DNA of 64,000 nt from the NCBI GenBank assembly GCA_963816685.1, contig CAWFMB010000014.1:620001-684000 (forward strand), read 5' to 3'. Source of the DNA: CAVYUC01 sp963816685. Its GTDB lineage: Bacteria > Bacteroidota > Bacteroidia > Bacteroidales > Prolixibacteraceae. Both the position numbers and the translations under genes were made by a program. Positions 27,183 to 36,081 of the stretch are shown here, piece by piece (the stretch's first letter is position 1; each line of letters begins with the position of its first letter). Below the pieces are notes generated by a model. That model saw nothing but the letters and a program-made list of their open reading frames with translations. It was not told where the DNA came from and ran no database searches.

Positions 27183-28730
27183 ATGAAAAACAAAGTAATT
27201 CTGCCTCTGATGGTAATTGCTGTACTTTTATTCCAGACTTCCTGTGAAAATCAATCTCCCACTGATTTAACAAAAACAAGTTTTATCCCGAAGCCGGTTT
27301 CGGTAAATGCAACAGGTGACAGGTTCGAAATTTCAGGTTCCCCAACCATTTATTTCGATGAAAACGGGGATGGATTGGAACAGGTTGCTGAATATCTGTC
27401 AAATGAATTGAACCGGATTTCAGGTGTTGAATCTCAGGTTCAGTCAACGGGTGAAATGCCCCGCAGCGGAATTTATCTTTCGGTTGATGCTGAAGATTCA
27501 GAACTTTCAGAAGAAGGTTACGAGCTGAATATTGGGAATGAATTGATTTCCATTCAGGCAGGTACAGCGGCGGGCTGCTTTTACGGTGTTCAAACTTTGC
27601 TTCAGACGCTTCCTGCCGCCGGAAGCCAGGATTCCACGCTTGTGATTGCAAGCGGAACCATACGTGATTTTCCTGAATTCAGTTATCGCGGGGCAATGCT
27701 CGATGTGTCGCGTCATTTTTTTCATGTTGACGAAGTAAAACGTTTTATCGATTTTCTGGCTGCCTATAAAATGAATACCTTACACCTTCACCTTTCTGAT
27801 GATCAGGGGTGGCGGATTGAGATCAAATCGTGGCCAAAACTCACTGAAATTGGCGGCAGCACTGAAGTTGGCGGAGGTGAAGGAGGTTTTTATACACAGG
27901 AAGAATATTCCGAAATTATAAAATATGCTCAGGACAGGCAAATTACAGTTGTTCCTGAAATTGATATGCCGGGACATACAAATGCTGCACTTGCTTCCTA
28001 CCCGGAGCTGAACTGCAACGGGAAAGCTACTGAATTATATACAGGAACCAAAGTTGGTTTCAGTACATTGTGCACTGACAAGGAAGTTACCTATAAATTT
28101 ATTGACGATGTGGTACGCGAAATTTCAGAACTCACTCCCGGGCCATATTTCCACATTGGCGGAGATGAATCACATTCAACACCAATGGAAGATTATATCC
28201 CGTTTGTGAACAGGGTTCAGGAAATCGTTGTATCGCATGGGAAAAAAGTAATTGGCTGGGATGAAATTGCAAATGCAAACCTTGTTGATAATGCAATTGT
28301 TCAGTTTTGGGCCGATATTGAAAATACAACAATGGGCGTTCAAAAAGGCGCTAAAGTTATTATGTCGCCAGCCAAAAAAGCTTACCTCGATATGAAATAT
28401 GACTCAACCACCCAGCTTGGTCTTCACTGGGCCGGATACATTGAAGTGGATACAGGTTACATCTGGAATCCTGCAACGATGGTTCCAGGGATTGACAGGG
28501 AAGATATTCTGGGGGTGGAAGCTGCATTATGGGCAGAAACTGTAACAGATATAAAAGACATTGAATACATGGTTTTTCCACGGCTTCCAGGATATGCTGA
28601 AATTGGCTGGACAGCGCCGGAAGCACGTAACTGGGACGATTATAAAAATCGTCTGGCGAATCACGGCAAGCGTTTCAAAGATTTGGATATTGGTTTTTAC
28701 CAGTCGAAGAAGGTGCCATGGGAAGATTAA
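27183..28730 (+). CDS. Beta-N-acetylhexosaminidase, GH20, lipoprotein
   Basis: A 515-residue exo-hexosaminidase that removes terminal GlcNAc or GalNAc. The leader ends in LLFQTSC, a lipobox with Cys21, so it should be anchored in the envelope. The GH20b domain (about 35-165) precedes the catalytic barrel (about 167-500) with RGAMLDVSRHFF, LHLHLSDDQGWRIEI, VVPEIDMPGH and FHIGGDESH. The Asp328-Glu329 pair supports substrate-assisted catalysis. The stop codon shares TTAA with the stop of the convergent RluA-type gene. No SusC/SusD genes are adjacent. Confidence 0.95.
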   Translation: MKNKVILPLMVIAVLLFQTSCENQSPTDLTKTSFIPKPVSVNATGDRFEISGSPTIYFDENGDGLEQVAEYLSNELNRISGVESQVQSTGEMPRSGIYLSVDAEDSELSEEGYELNIGNELISIQAGTAAGCFYGVQTLLQTLPAAGSQDSTLVIASGTIRDFPEFSYRGAMLDVSRHFFHVDEVKRFIDFLAAYKMNTLHLHLSDDQGWRIEIKSWPKLTEIGGSTEVGGGEGGFYTQEEYSEIIKYAQDRQITVVPEIDMPGHTNAALASYPELNCNGKATELYTGTKVGFSTLCTDKEVTYKFIDDVVREISELTPGPYFHIGGDESHSTPMEDYIPFVNRVQEIVVSHGKKVIGWDEIANANLVDNAIVQFWADIENTTMGVQKGAKVIMSPAKKAYLDMKYDSTTQLGLHWAGYIEVDTGYIWNPATMVPGIDREDILGVEAALWAETVTDIKDIEYMVFPRLPGYAEIGWTAPEARNWDDYKNRLANHGKRFKDLDIGFYQSKKVPWED

Positions 28731-29641
28731 CCCTGAAATAATTTCAGGAATACTGCCGGTATATTTGTTTCAAAATGCAGTTTCTCTCCTGTAACAGGAT
28801 GGATAAACGAAAGCTGCTGAGCATGGAGCCCTAACCTTTTTAAAGGATTGGTAAGGGCTCCGTACTTTTTATCGCCTGCAACCGGATGTCCGGTTTCCTG
28901 CATGTGCACGCGGATTTGATTTTTCCGGCCGGTTTCAAGGTTTATTTTTAAAAGGGAAAAATTCCTGCTTTTTTTCTTCAATATAAAATGTGTAACAGCA
29001 AGCTGCCCCTTTCCCGGCACCGGTGAGGAATGCATCCTGAAAGTTTTATCCTCAGTAAGATAGGAAGTGATTGTATCTTTTGATTTTTCAACTGCTCCTT
29101 CAACCACAGCAATGTAACTTCTTTCAAGAATACTGTCATTCCATGTATCCTGCAACTTTCGTTTTACCAATTCACTTTTTGCAAAAAGCATTAAACCCGA
29201 AGTTTCACGATCAAGGCGGTGTACAATAAAAATCTTGTTGGAGGGATCATTTCTTTTTGTATAATTTCGAAGTAAACTATAGGCAGTTGCTGTTTTTTCT
29301 TTTGCAGTAGAAATGGAAAGCAATCCCGCCTGTTTATCAATAACCACTAAATGCTGATCCTCATAAACTACAGTCAGTTCCTCTATTTTACCTGCTGTCA
29401 GACGTTGTTTGCTGATTTCAATTTTTTGACCTGGAACAAGTGGGTGGTTAAACTGCGAAACCGGTATGCCATCCACTAAAACCTGTTTGCTGCTCAATAA
29501 TGATTTTATTTTACTGCGGCTCTTCTCCGGCATTTTTGCCATCAGAAATTCCATCAGCATTGTTTCTGTTGAAACCAAAAAAGTGGTTTCCTTTTTTGGA
29601 ACCGGTGTTTTTTTATTCTGAATGTTTCTCTTTTTGACCAT
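28727..29641 (-). CDS. RluA-family pseudouridine synthase with S4 domain
   Basis: A 304-residue RNA modification enzyme. An S4 RNA-binding domain lies at about 27-80 (KSLLSSKQVLVDGIPV). The catalytic domain carries VHRLDRETSGLMLFA with the catalytic Asp at about residue 144, then KYGALTNPLKRLGLHAQQL. The start is the ATG at 29641; an in-frame TTG two codons upstream is less likely. The target (23S rRNA or tRNA) is not evident from sequence alone. Its stop overlaps the convergent GH20 stop by 4 bp. Confidence 0.92.
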   Translation of the reverse strand: MVKKRNIQNKKTPVPKKETTFLVSTETMLMEFLMAKMPEKSRSKIKSLLSSKQVLVDGIPVSQFNHPLVPGQKIEISKQRLTAGKIEELTVVYEDQHLVVIDKQAGLLSISTAKEKTATAYSLLRNYTKRNDPSNKIFIVHRLDRETSGLMLFAKSELVKRKLQDTWNDSILERSYIAVVEGAVEKSKDTITSYLTEDKTFRMHSSPVPGKGQLAVTHFILKKKSRNFSLLKINLETGRKNQIRVHMQETGHPVAGDKKYGALTNPLKRLGLHAQQLSFIHPVTGEKLHFETNIPAVFLKLFQG

Positions 29642-29746
29642 TAACAATTTGCTTCAAATCAGTTGGCGAAAGTAGTTTTTATAATACTATTAAAGCCAAA
29701 TGAATGTATTCATTTACGAAAGATTTGGAAAAGCTTTTTATGAAAG

Positions 29747-30862
29747 TTATTTCAGCCCGGGAAGTTGAATTCTTTCACCCCCTTTTTCAATTGATTCTTT
29801 TATGGCATCAATAATGATCATGTCGCGCAGCCCCTCTTCTCCAGGAGTTTTTGAAGGCTGTCCCTTCGTAATTGCTTTACACATTTCATCCATTTGACGT
29901 GCCTGCTGGTGTGGTTCGGTAAAATCGAAAGTCTCTCCATCTGGCAGAAATCCATGCAACCCAGCATAAGATTGAAAAGGGTTGAGGCCATATTCACCTT
30001 TTTCGGCATTAATTTTCAGGAAATTTACGTTGCCGGCAAAAGTGGTCATGCATTGGGCAAAGGTATTGTCGGGGAATTCCAATTGAAAGGTTGTTGTTTC
30101 ATCCACCTCAGAAATATGTTCGGGATCCAGGTTGATTTTTTGAGCTGTCACGGCCACGGGTTCCTTCCCTGTTGAGTAGCGTGCTGCCTGGAGAGGGTAG
30201 GGTCCCATATCCATAATTGCACCACCTCCGTATTCTGCTTTAATTTTCCAGTTATCGGTTGGGCGATTCATGTAAAAACCGGCTGCCGTATTTACAAAGC
30301 GGATTTTACCATAGGTTTTTTCGCGTGCCATTTTTTCAATCAACATGGTATATGGTTCGTAACGCAAACGGTAACCAATGGAAAGTGAAACACCGGCATT
30401 TTCACAGGCTTTAATCATATCGCGGCATTCGGAGGCATTCAGCGCCATCGGCTTCTCACAAATCACATCTTTCCCTGCTTTGGCTGCTCTGATAACATAT
30501 TCTTTGTGCATACTGTTGGGAAGCACCACGTAAACCACATCAATGTCATCGTTATTGGCAATTTCATCAAAATTCTGATAATTGTAAATATTCCGTTGCG
30601 GGATGTTGTACTTTTCGGCCCATACTTTTTCCTTTTCCGGTGTGCCGGTAACGATTCCTGCCAAATAGCAGTTTTCTGTTTGCTGTAATCCGGGAGCCAG
30701 TAAACTGGTGGAATAGTATCCCAATCCAACCAGGGCAATTCCGAGTTTATTTTGCCTGGTAACTGTTTTTCCATATGAAATAAATGGCAAATTGACCACA
30801 CTTGCAGCAATTGTTGCTGCCGAAATATTCTTTACAAACCGGCGTCGTGACTGATTATTCAT
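29747..30862 (-). CDS. Gfo/Idh/MocA family oxidoreductase with Tat-like leader
   Basis: A 371-residue NAD(P)-dependent oxidoreductase, possibly of the glucose-fructose oxidoreductase type. The N-terminus NNQSRRRFVKNISAATIAAS is a twin-arginine-like signal, so it is likely exported folded with its cofactor. The Rossmann start is LGIALVGLGYYSTSLLAPGL (about 36-55), then VICEKPMALNASECRD with the Lys-Pro motif. MDMGPYPLQAARY fits the C-terminal domain. Several such exported oxidoreductases act on sugars in Bacteroidota, but the substrate here is unknown. It stands alone on the minus strand, diverging from the PH-domain gene pair. Confidence 0.88.
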   Translation of the reverse strand: MNNQSRRRFVKNISAATIAASVVNLPFISYGKTVTRQNKLGIALVGLGYYSTSLLAPGLQQTENCYLAGIVTGTPEKEKVWAEKYNIPQRNIYNYQNFDEIANNDDIDVVYVVLPNSMHKEYVIRAAKAGKDVICEKPMALNASECRDMIKACENAGVSLSIGYRLRYEPYTMLIEKMAREKTYGKIRFVNTAAGFYMNRPTDNWKIKAEYGGGAIMDMGPYPLQAARYSTGKEPVAVTAQKINLDPEHISEVDETTTFQLEFPDNTFAQCMTTFAGNVNFLKINAEKGEYGLNPFQSYAGLHGFLPDGETFDFTEPHQQARQMDEMCKAITKGQPSKTPGEEGLRDMIIIDAIKESIEKGGERIQLPGLK

Positions 30863-31026
30863 AAATATGGTTTTAAGTTCCTTTAAAATTAATCATTTTA
30901 AAGGCAGAATACTAATAACCTGCTGACTTTACGGATTCTTTTCAAAATTAAAATTGATAATGTTCTGCTTATAAATAATAAAAAGATATTTTTGAATTAC
31001 CCATAAAACTATTGATATTTCAAACT

Positions 31027-31548
31027 ATGGAAAATTTCAGTAATTCAATACTTTTACCAGAGAACCTACCCGAAATTGAATCCGTCAAATTCAACCCGCT
31101 GGATAAAAAATTATTAATAATACAGTTGGTGCGGGTAGCAGTGGTATTTCTGCTGTTATCCGGAGGACTGGTAACATTCCTGATTTTTTCGGATGAACAG
31201 CCTCCGCAATTCGTAATTATTTTGGTGGCTGCCGCAATTGTACTGGTAGCTGCCTGGTCGGCAGTGGTTGCTGTACTGGGTTTTCCGCGAAAGGGGTATC
31301 TGCTCCGCGAAAAGGATGTTTCCTATCAGCGGGGATTAATCACCTACAGAGTAACAACAGTTCCGTTCAACCGCATTCAGCATGTGGAAGTTAACCAGGG
31401 CGTGCTGGCAAAAATGCTTGGGTTGTCCTCAGTAAAAATATATACGGCAGGTGGCACTTCCGGCGATTTGTCAGTGCCTGGTCTGCCGGTAGCTGAAGCT
31501 AAAAAGTTGAAAGCCCATTTATCCGGGAAAATAAGTGAGTATGAATAA
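31027..31548 (+). CDS. Bacterial PH-domain membrane protein (YdbS-like)
   Basis: A 173-residue protein. Two transmembrane helices lie at about 31-50 and 58-80 (LVRVAVVFLLLSGGLVTFLI). A bPH2 domain follows (about 95-165, DVSYQRGLITYRVTTVPF and NRIQHVEVNQGVLAKMLGL). Free-standing bPH2 proteins usually come in pairs with a larger partner, as here: the next gene overlaps by 14 bp. In Bacillus, YdbS and YdbT form such a pair linked to resistance to an antimicrobial peptide. I start at ATG 31027 rather than an upstream in-frame TTG. Confidence 0.87.
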   Translation: MENFSNSILLPENLPEIESVKFNPLDKKLLIIQLVRVAVVFLLLSGGLVTFLIFSDEQPPQFVIILVAAAIVLVAAWSAVVAVLGFPRKGYLLREKDVSYQRGLITYRVTTVPFNRIQHVEVNQGVLAKMLGLSSVKIYTAGGTSGDLSVPGLPVAEAKKLKAHLSGKISEYE

Positions 31549-33031
31549 AATCGACCTCACTCAGCCTACCCGTCAATCTTCACGTGGATTAATCCTGATT
31601 TTTCTGTTCAGCGCACAAAAATTCATCCGGGCATTCTGGCCGATGTTGCTGGTGCTGGTGGTTCAGAATAAATGGTTTTCAAATCAGTTGACCCTGATGA
31701 TTTCAGCCATTATCCTGCTCGTTTTGCTGATTGTGCACACCATTCTTTACTACCTGAATTTTTATTTTTATGTATCAGGGAATGAGTTTGTTCTGAAAAA
31801 AGGCTACCTGCGCAAAAAAACACTTACTGTTTCGCTCGATCGCATTCAAAGTGTAAACACAAAACAAAATATTATTCAGCAATTACTCAATGTGGTAACT
31901 CTTGAAATTGATACAGCCGGAGCAGTTGGAAAGGAGCTAAAAATCCATGCCCTCGATAAATCCTGTTCTGAGGCACTTCAGGAACAACTGCGTACGGAGA
32001 GAAAAGAACCTGTATTTTCAGAACATGCTGAACAACAAAAAACCGGTGAAACAGAAGGAGAAGTTTTACTAAAACTATCGCCGGCCGATTTGCTGAAGAT
32101 CGGAATCAGCCAGAACCACATCCGGGCCGGATTGGTAATTGTTGCTTTTGGGTTTCAGATTTTTCAGCAGGTACAGGATTTATTCAATGAAAAGGCAGAT
32201 GAATATTCAAATGTGGTTATGGAATACATGTCGAATTCCAATTGGGCACTTATAACCTTTTTGGCTATATTTTTTATGGGGATTGCCATTCTTTTTTCTT
32301 TGTTCAGGACAATTTTAAAATACTTTGAATTTAAATTAATCAAAAGAGAGGAATCCTACCGGATTGAAGCCGGATTGATAAACAAAAGGAATGTGATTAT
32401 TCCTCACCACAAGGTGCAGGAATTAAACTGGGAAACGGGTCCCTTAAAAAAGCTTTTCGGGATTTACCACCTTGTTTTCAAACAGGCAGTGAGCGGCCAA
32501 AACAGGCGGCAGGAACAATTGGTTGATGCTCCCGGATGTTTGCAGCACCATCTTGATTTATTAATGAACGATTTGTTTGGAGAAGATAAATTATCCGCCG
32601 TAACTAAAATTTATACCGACAACTATTATTTCAGAAGGTTGTGGTTGTTTTTCGGCTGGTTTCCTGCAGTGATTCCGGTATTTTTTCTTTATGCCGAATG
32701 GATGTACTGGATGGGAGCAGTTCTTTGGCTTTTGGCAACTGCCGGATACAGTTACCTGATCCTGAAGAAACGGTATTTCAGCATGAATAATGAGCAAATC
32801 CGGATTTCAAAAGGTGCAGTTTCGCACAAGTGGGAACAGATGAAACTCTTCAAAATTCAGGCAGTTGAATTTCACCAGACCATTTTTCAGAAAAGAAGAT
32901 CGCTTGCAAGCTTGCGGCTGATGAATGCCTCCGGGACGATGACAATCCCTTTTATTGACGAAAAGCTGGCAAGGGTATTATATGATTACGTGTTGTATCA
33001 TACCGAAACGTCAAAAGAGAAGTGGATGTGA
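31535..33031 (+). CDS. Bacterial PH-domain membrane protein (YdbT-like, large partner)
   Basis: A 498-residue membrane protein with three bPH2-like modules, each following hydrophobic helices. The first has FVLKKGYLRKKTLTVSLDRI with QSVNTKQNIIQQLLNVV near 85-125. The second has YRIEAGLINKRNVIIPHHKV near 275. The third has QIRISKGAVSHKWEQMKLF near 425. Six or so transmembrane segments come in pairs. It overlaps the smaller PH gene by 14 bp, as in the ydbS-ydbT pair. The molecular function is not established. Confidence 0.87.
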   Translation: MSMNKIDLTQPTRQSSRGLILIFLFSAQKFIRAFWPMLLVLVVQNKWFSNQLTLMISAIILLVLLIVHTILYYLNFYFYVSGNEFVLKKGYLRKKTLTVSLDRIQSVNTKQNIIQQLLNVVTLEIDTAGAVGKELKIHALDKSCSEALQEQLRTERKEPVFSEHAEQQKTGETEGEVLLKLSPADLLKIGISQNHIRAGLVIVAFGFQIFQQVQDLFNEKADEYSNVVMEYMSNSNWALITFLAIFFMGIAILFSLFRTILKYFEFKLIKREESYRIEAGLINKRNVIIPHHKVQELNWETGPLKKLFGIYHLVFKQAVSGQNRRQEQLVDAPGCLQHHLDLLMNDLFGEDKLSAVTKIYTDNYYFRRLWLFFGWFPAVIPVFFLYAEWMYWMGAVLWLLATAGYSYLILKKRYFSMNNEQIRISKGAVSHKWEQMKLFKIQAVEFHQTIFQKRRSLASLRLMNASGTMTIPFIDEKLARVLYDYVLYHTETSKEKWM

Positions 33032-33275
33032 TTTTTACTCTGTACTGGTTAAAAAGAAAGGGAAGCAACAGGCCTCCCTTTTGGAAAAAAGACAAACAGC
33101 TGATTTCAAATTTACAGTGAATTAAAAATCTTTTTCAGGAAAATCATTAGATAATTCTATCCGGACTTTTCCTAAATTGTCGTACAAATCATTGTATTTT
33201 CGCAATCAAAATAAATGGTCATAAAATTTTCAGGAATAGATTTGTACCTTTGTCAAAAGAATATATTTTCTGATT

Positions 33276-33470
33276 ATGGGAGCTATTAAAGAACAATACA
33301 TTGAAGACGATAATGGTAAGAAAGTAGCTGTAATTCTACCTATCGCCGAATATGAAAAGATGATTGAAAAACTGGAAGAACTGGAAGACATCAGACTTTA
33401 TGATGAAGTTAAAGCCAAACATGAAGTAGCCGATTCGTTTGAAGAATACATGGCAAAACGAAAAAAGTAA
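33276..33470 (+). CDS. Antitoxin, RelB/Phd-type
   Basis: A 64-residue acidic protein. It starts GAIKEQYIEDDNGKKVAVIL, the small beta-rich N-terminal part of Phd/RelB-like antitoxins, and continues with PIAEYEKMIEKLEELEDIRL, a helical toxin-binding tail. Its stop overlaps the toxin start by 1 bp (TAATG). A -7 box TACCTTTG sits at 33245-33252. It should bind and neutralise the neighbouring RelE-type RNase and repress its own promoter. Confidence 0.85.
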   Translation: MGAIKEQYIEDDNGKKVAVILPIAEYEKMIEKLEELEDIRLYDEVKAKHEVADSFEEYMAKRKK

Positions 33471-33727
33471 TGGTTGCCTATAAAATTTTAATTACCAAAA
33501 CAGCACAAAAGCAATTGGATAATTTTCCCCATCAAATTGCTGATCCATTAATCAAATTTATTTTAATTCTTGCCCAAAACCCGCGTCCTGCAGGTTACAT
33601 AAAACTTAAAGGAAGAGATGCATACCGTATCAGGAGAGGTAATTATCGAATTATCTACGAAATCAAAGACAATAAGTTAACTGTAATTGTTATTGCTGTT
33701 GGGCACCGAAAAAGTATTTACAGATAA
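33470..33727 (+). CDS. Toxin, RelE/ParE family
   Basis: An 85-residue basic protein with the RelE fold order. KILITKTAQKQLDNFPHQIA forms strand 1 and helix 1, and YIKLKGRDAYRIRRGNYRII contains the conserved arginine-rich strands. IYEIKDNKLTVIVIAVGHRK closes the domain. RelE-type toxins cut mRNA in the ribosome A site. The pair lies at the left end of the carbohydrate region, between the PH genes and GH36. Confidence 0.88.
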   Translation: MVAYKILITKTAQKQLDNFPHQIADPLIKFILILAQNPRPAGYIKLKGRDAYRIRRGNYRIIYEIKDNKLTVIVIAVGHRKSIYR

Positions 33728-33796
33728 TCTCTACCGTTACATTCCTGAACTTTCCTTCTATTTTATCGATGGGAAAATTCTGTTTAGGGAAGTTTC

Positions 33797-35965
33797 CTAT
33801 TGTTCCGTCACTTCATACAATTCCCCCTGAAATTCATTTTCAAAAATTACTTTAAATCCTTTTTCCTGAAGTTCACGACCGTTTCCGGTAAAAACGACTT
33901 CATCGGAAGAAGCATGTTTTACTGCATATAGTTTTTCAAGATCAAGGTGTTTTACCGTTACCCATCGTTCGTTTACAGGAGCAAACTGCTTAAAAACGGC
34001 AATGATTCCGCCTGATTTTGTTTCTGTATTTATCCGTTGGAAGCCGTCCCAGCTGCCATAATCTGGTTCTCCATAACCTGGTAAATCCTGCCTGAAAACC
34101 ATGATATGATGTTTTTCTTCCATTTCGCGTAACCAGCCGGACATTGCTTTAAACTGCTGTTGTTTTTCAGCGTCCATTTTTCGTGGATCGCCCAGCATGA
34201 TGGGCAGTGAGCCGCACAGCGATTTAAATGAATACAATGCATATTCATCGTCGAGCGACTGGTTACCAATAACCAGAGCTGTTGCCGGAATTACCGGCGC
34301 CCGCCACCAGCTCATTTGCCGTACGCGTTCACTGCCATAGGGCGCTTCTCCTTCAAAATTCGACAGCCAGTTTCCCTCGGCATGTTTGCACATATCGTAA
34401 TCAACAAGTTGCAGTTCGCCCATGGTTTCAAAGGTGCAATCGATGAACAGATCAGGCGCTTCAGCATGCAGCTCGTCAAACAATAGCCAGGCGCGGCGGT
34501 AAATTTCGAGATACGATTCATTCCTGTCTTTATGCGGATGATCTTTGGCAAAACATCCTGATATTTCCGGATTGAAACGGTAAGCACTGGTTACAATGGC
34601 AAAATCGAGCTTAACATATTCCAATCCGTGTTCTTTTACCAGGTTCAGGATTTTCCCTTTAATGTAATCTTTCCACCCGGTAGTAAAACAGGCAGAAACA
34701 CGGTCGCTCTCCCAGTCCGTGTGCAGGTTCACAAAATTTCCCTCCCTGTCTTTCGCAAACCATTCGGCATGTTCCTGAAAAACCTTGCTCTCTTTGGATG
34801 CGGCGCCCATACTCAGCCACAATCCTGGTTTCATTCCCTTTGATTTAATATATTCGAAAACCGGTTTTAATCCGTTTGGAAACTTTTGGTAATCGATTTC
34901 CCAGTCGCCAAACCCCACCTGCCAGCCATCGTCTATGATAAATTCCTCCACTCCGCAGGCAGATGCTGCATCGGCCAGTTCCATTATCAGTTTTTCATTT
35001 ACATTTCTTCGGAAAGGTTGCCAGGTATTGTATACAAAAGTTGGCCGTTCAGGAATTTTTATCAGCCGGATTCCCATATATTTCCGAACAAAATCACTTA
35101 TTGGGCCATCCACAAATTCCCGTGGATTATGCTCAGAATACAAACCTGTAAATATCCAGGTGCTTTCCCAAAGTTCGCCCGGCTTCAGCCATTTTCTGAA
35201 AGCATAATCCTGATCGGTATGTGTCAGTCCTGCATCAATTGTCCAGCCGTCCAGACAGACCGAAACGCGTTTTAGTACACCGGGAGCTTCATTTCCAATC
35301 ACAATTCCGTGATGTGAATTCGTGTTGTGGCAAATAATCAGCGGGTCGTGCCAGTTGCCCAGGTACGGACCAATATGTTTGTTTCTTGCATAATCATGAT
35401 AAACCATATTGTGAATATTTCCCCAGGGGATATTCAGGCTTTCCACATCCAGCGATTCAATTTTTAACGCATCAGTCCCCACATTTTTAAAATCGAGTTT
35501 TTTACGGATAATGGGAAGGTTCGGGTAAACAAGGTATGAAATTTTAAGCTCTAAATCCCGGTTAACTTCTGAGATTCCGCGCAGGGTAATATTGGATTCT
35601 GCAATTTCACCTTTCTTGTTTTCCTGAAAATTCACGACTTCCCAACCTGTTCTTCCGGTTACTGCTTTATCGTTCAGCAAAAAAGAAAATTCGTCTGGTT
35701 TGGGGCCGCGATACCATTCATAGTCATCCGGCATTGCCAACTGTTCCTGACTGGAAATCTCCGGCTCGTCATCCTGTATCCGGACAAAATTGAACGGATA
35801 ATCCTTCAGCCGGTAACTCATCGTTGAAAATTCGCCGTTTTCAAGAACTACAATCCGTGAGACTTTTTCATTTTGAAGCACCAGTTGTTTTCCGTCCCAG
35901 GTCGGCTGGGATAAAATGGAAAATGGGAAAATTATGACAACAAGGAAAGTCAGGCTGAATTTCAT
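33797..35965 (-). CDS. Secreted GH36 alpha-galactosidase-like enzyme
   Basis: A 722-residue exported hydrolase. A signal peptide (1-19) ends before QPTWDGKQ. The N-terminal beta supersandwich runs to about 290. The barrel shows EEFIIDDGWQVGFGDWEID (340-358) and then GLEYVKLDFAIVTSAYRFN with the nucleophile Asp454. LFIDCTFETMGELQLVDYDM (near 506-525) should hold the acid/base Asp. This matches GH36 in architecture and length. Natural substrates could be alpha-galactosides, though GH36 also contains alpha-N-acetylgalactosaminidases. It diverges from the sugar symporter gene. Confidence 0.9.
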   Translation of the reverse strand: MKFSLTFLVVIIFPFSILSQPTWDGKQLVLQNEKVSRIVVLENGEFSTMSYRLKDYPFNFVRIQDDEPEISSQEQLAMPDDYEWYRGPKPDEFSFLLNDKAVTGRTGWEVVNFQENKKGEIAESNITLRGISEVNRDLELKISYLVYPNLPIIRKKLDFKNVGTDALKIESLDVESLNIPWGNIHNMVYHDYARNKHIGPYLGNWHDPLIICHNTNSHHGIVIGNEAPGVLKRVSVCLDGWTIDAGLTHTDQDYAFRKWLKPGELWESTWIFTGLYSEHNPREFVDGPISDFVRKYMGIRLIKIPERPTFVYNTWQPFRRNVNEKLIMELADAASACGVEEFIIDDGWQVGFGDWEIDYQKFPNGLKPVFEYIKSKGMKPGLWLSMGAASKESKVFQEHAEWFAKDREGNFVNLHTDWESDRVSACFTTGWKDYIKGKILNLVKEHGLEYVKLDFAIVTSAYRFNPEISGCFAKDHPHKDRNESYLEIYRRAWLLFDELHAEAPDLFIDCTFETMGELQLVDYDMCKHAEGNWLSNFEGEAPYGSERVRQMSWWRAPVIPATALVIGNQSLDDEYALYSFKSLCGSLPIMLGDPRKMDAEKQQQFKAMSGWLREMEEKHHIMVFRQDLPGYGEPDYGSWDGFQRINTETKSGGIIAVFKQFAPVNERWVTVKHLDLEKLYAVKHASSDEVVFTGNGRELQEKGFKVIFENEFQGELYEVTEQ

Positions 35966-36081
35966 AGTAAATGGTTTTAGTTATTTAAAAACTATTTAAA
36001 ACTGTTTTATATTGATTGTGCAAGATAAAAATAAATAAGGATTTTGTATTTTCGGTGTTTCCATCAACTAAACCAATTTTG

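Noticed and set aside
33032..33275. Missed gene between the PH pair and the antitoxin
   Set aside because: Only short AT-rich sequence and a -7 box are present, with no open frame of substance.
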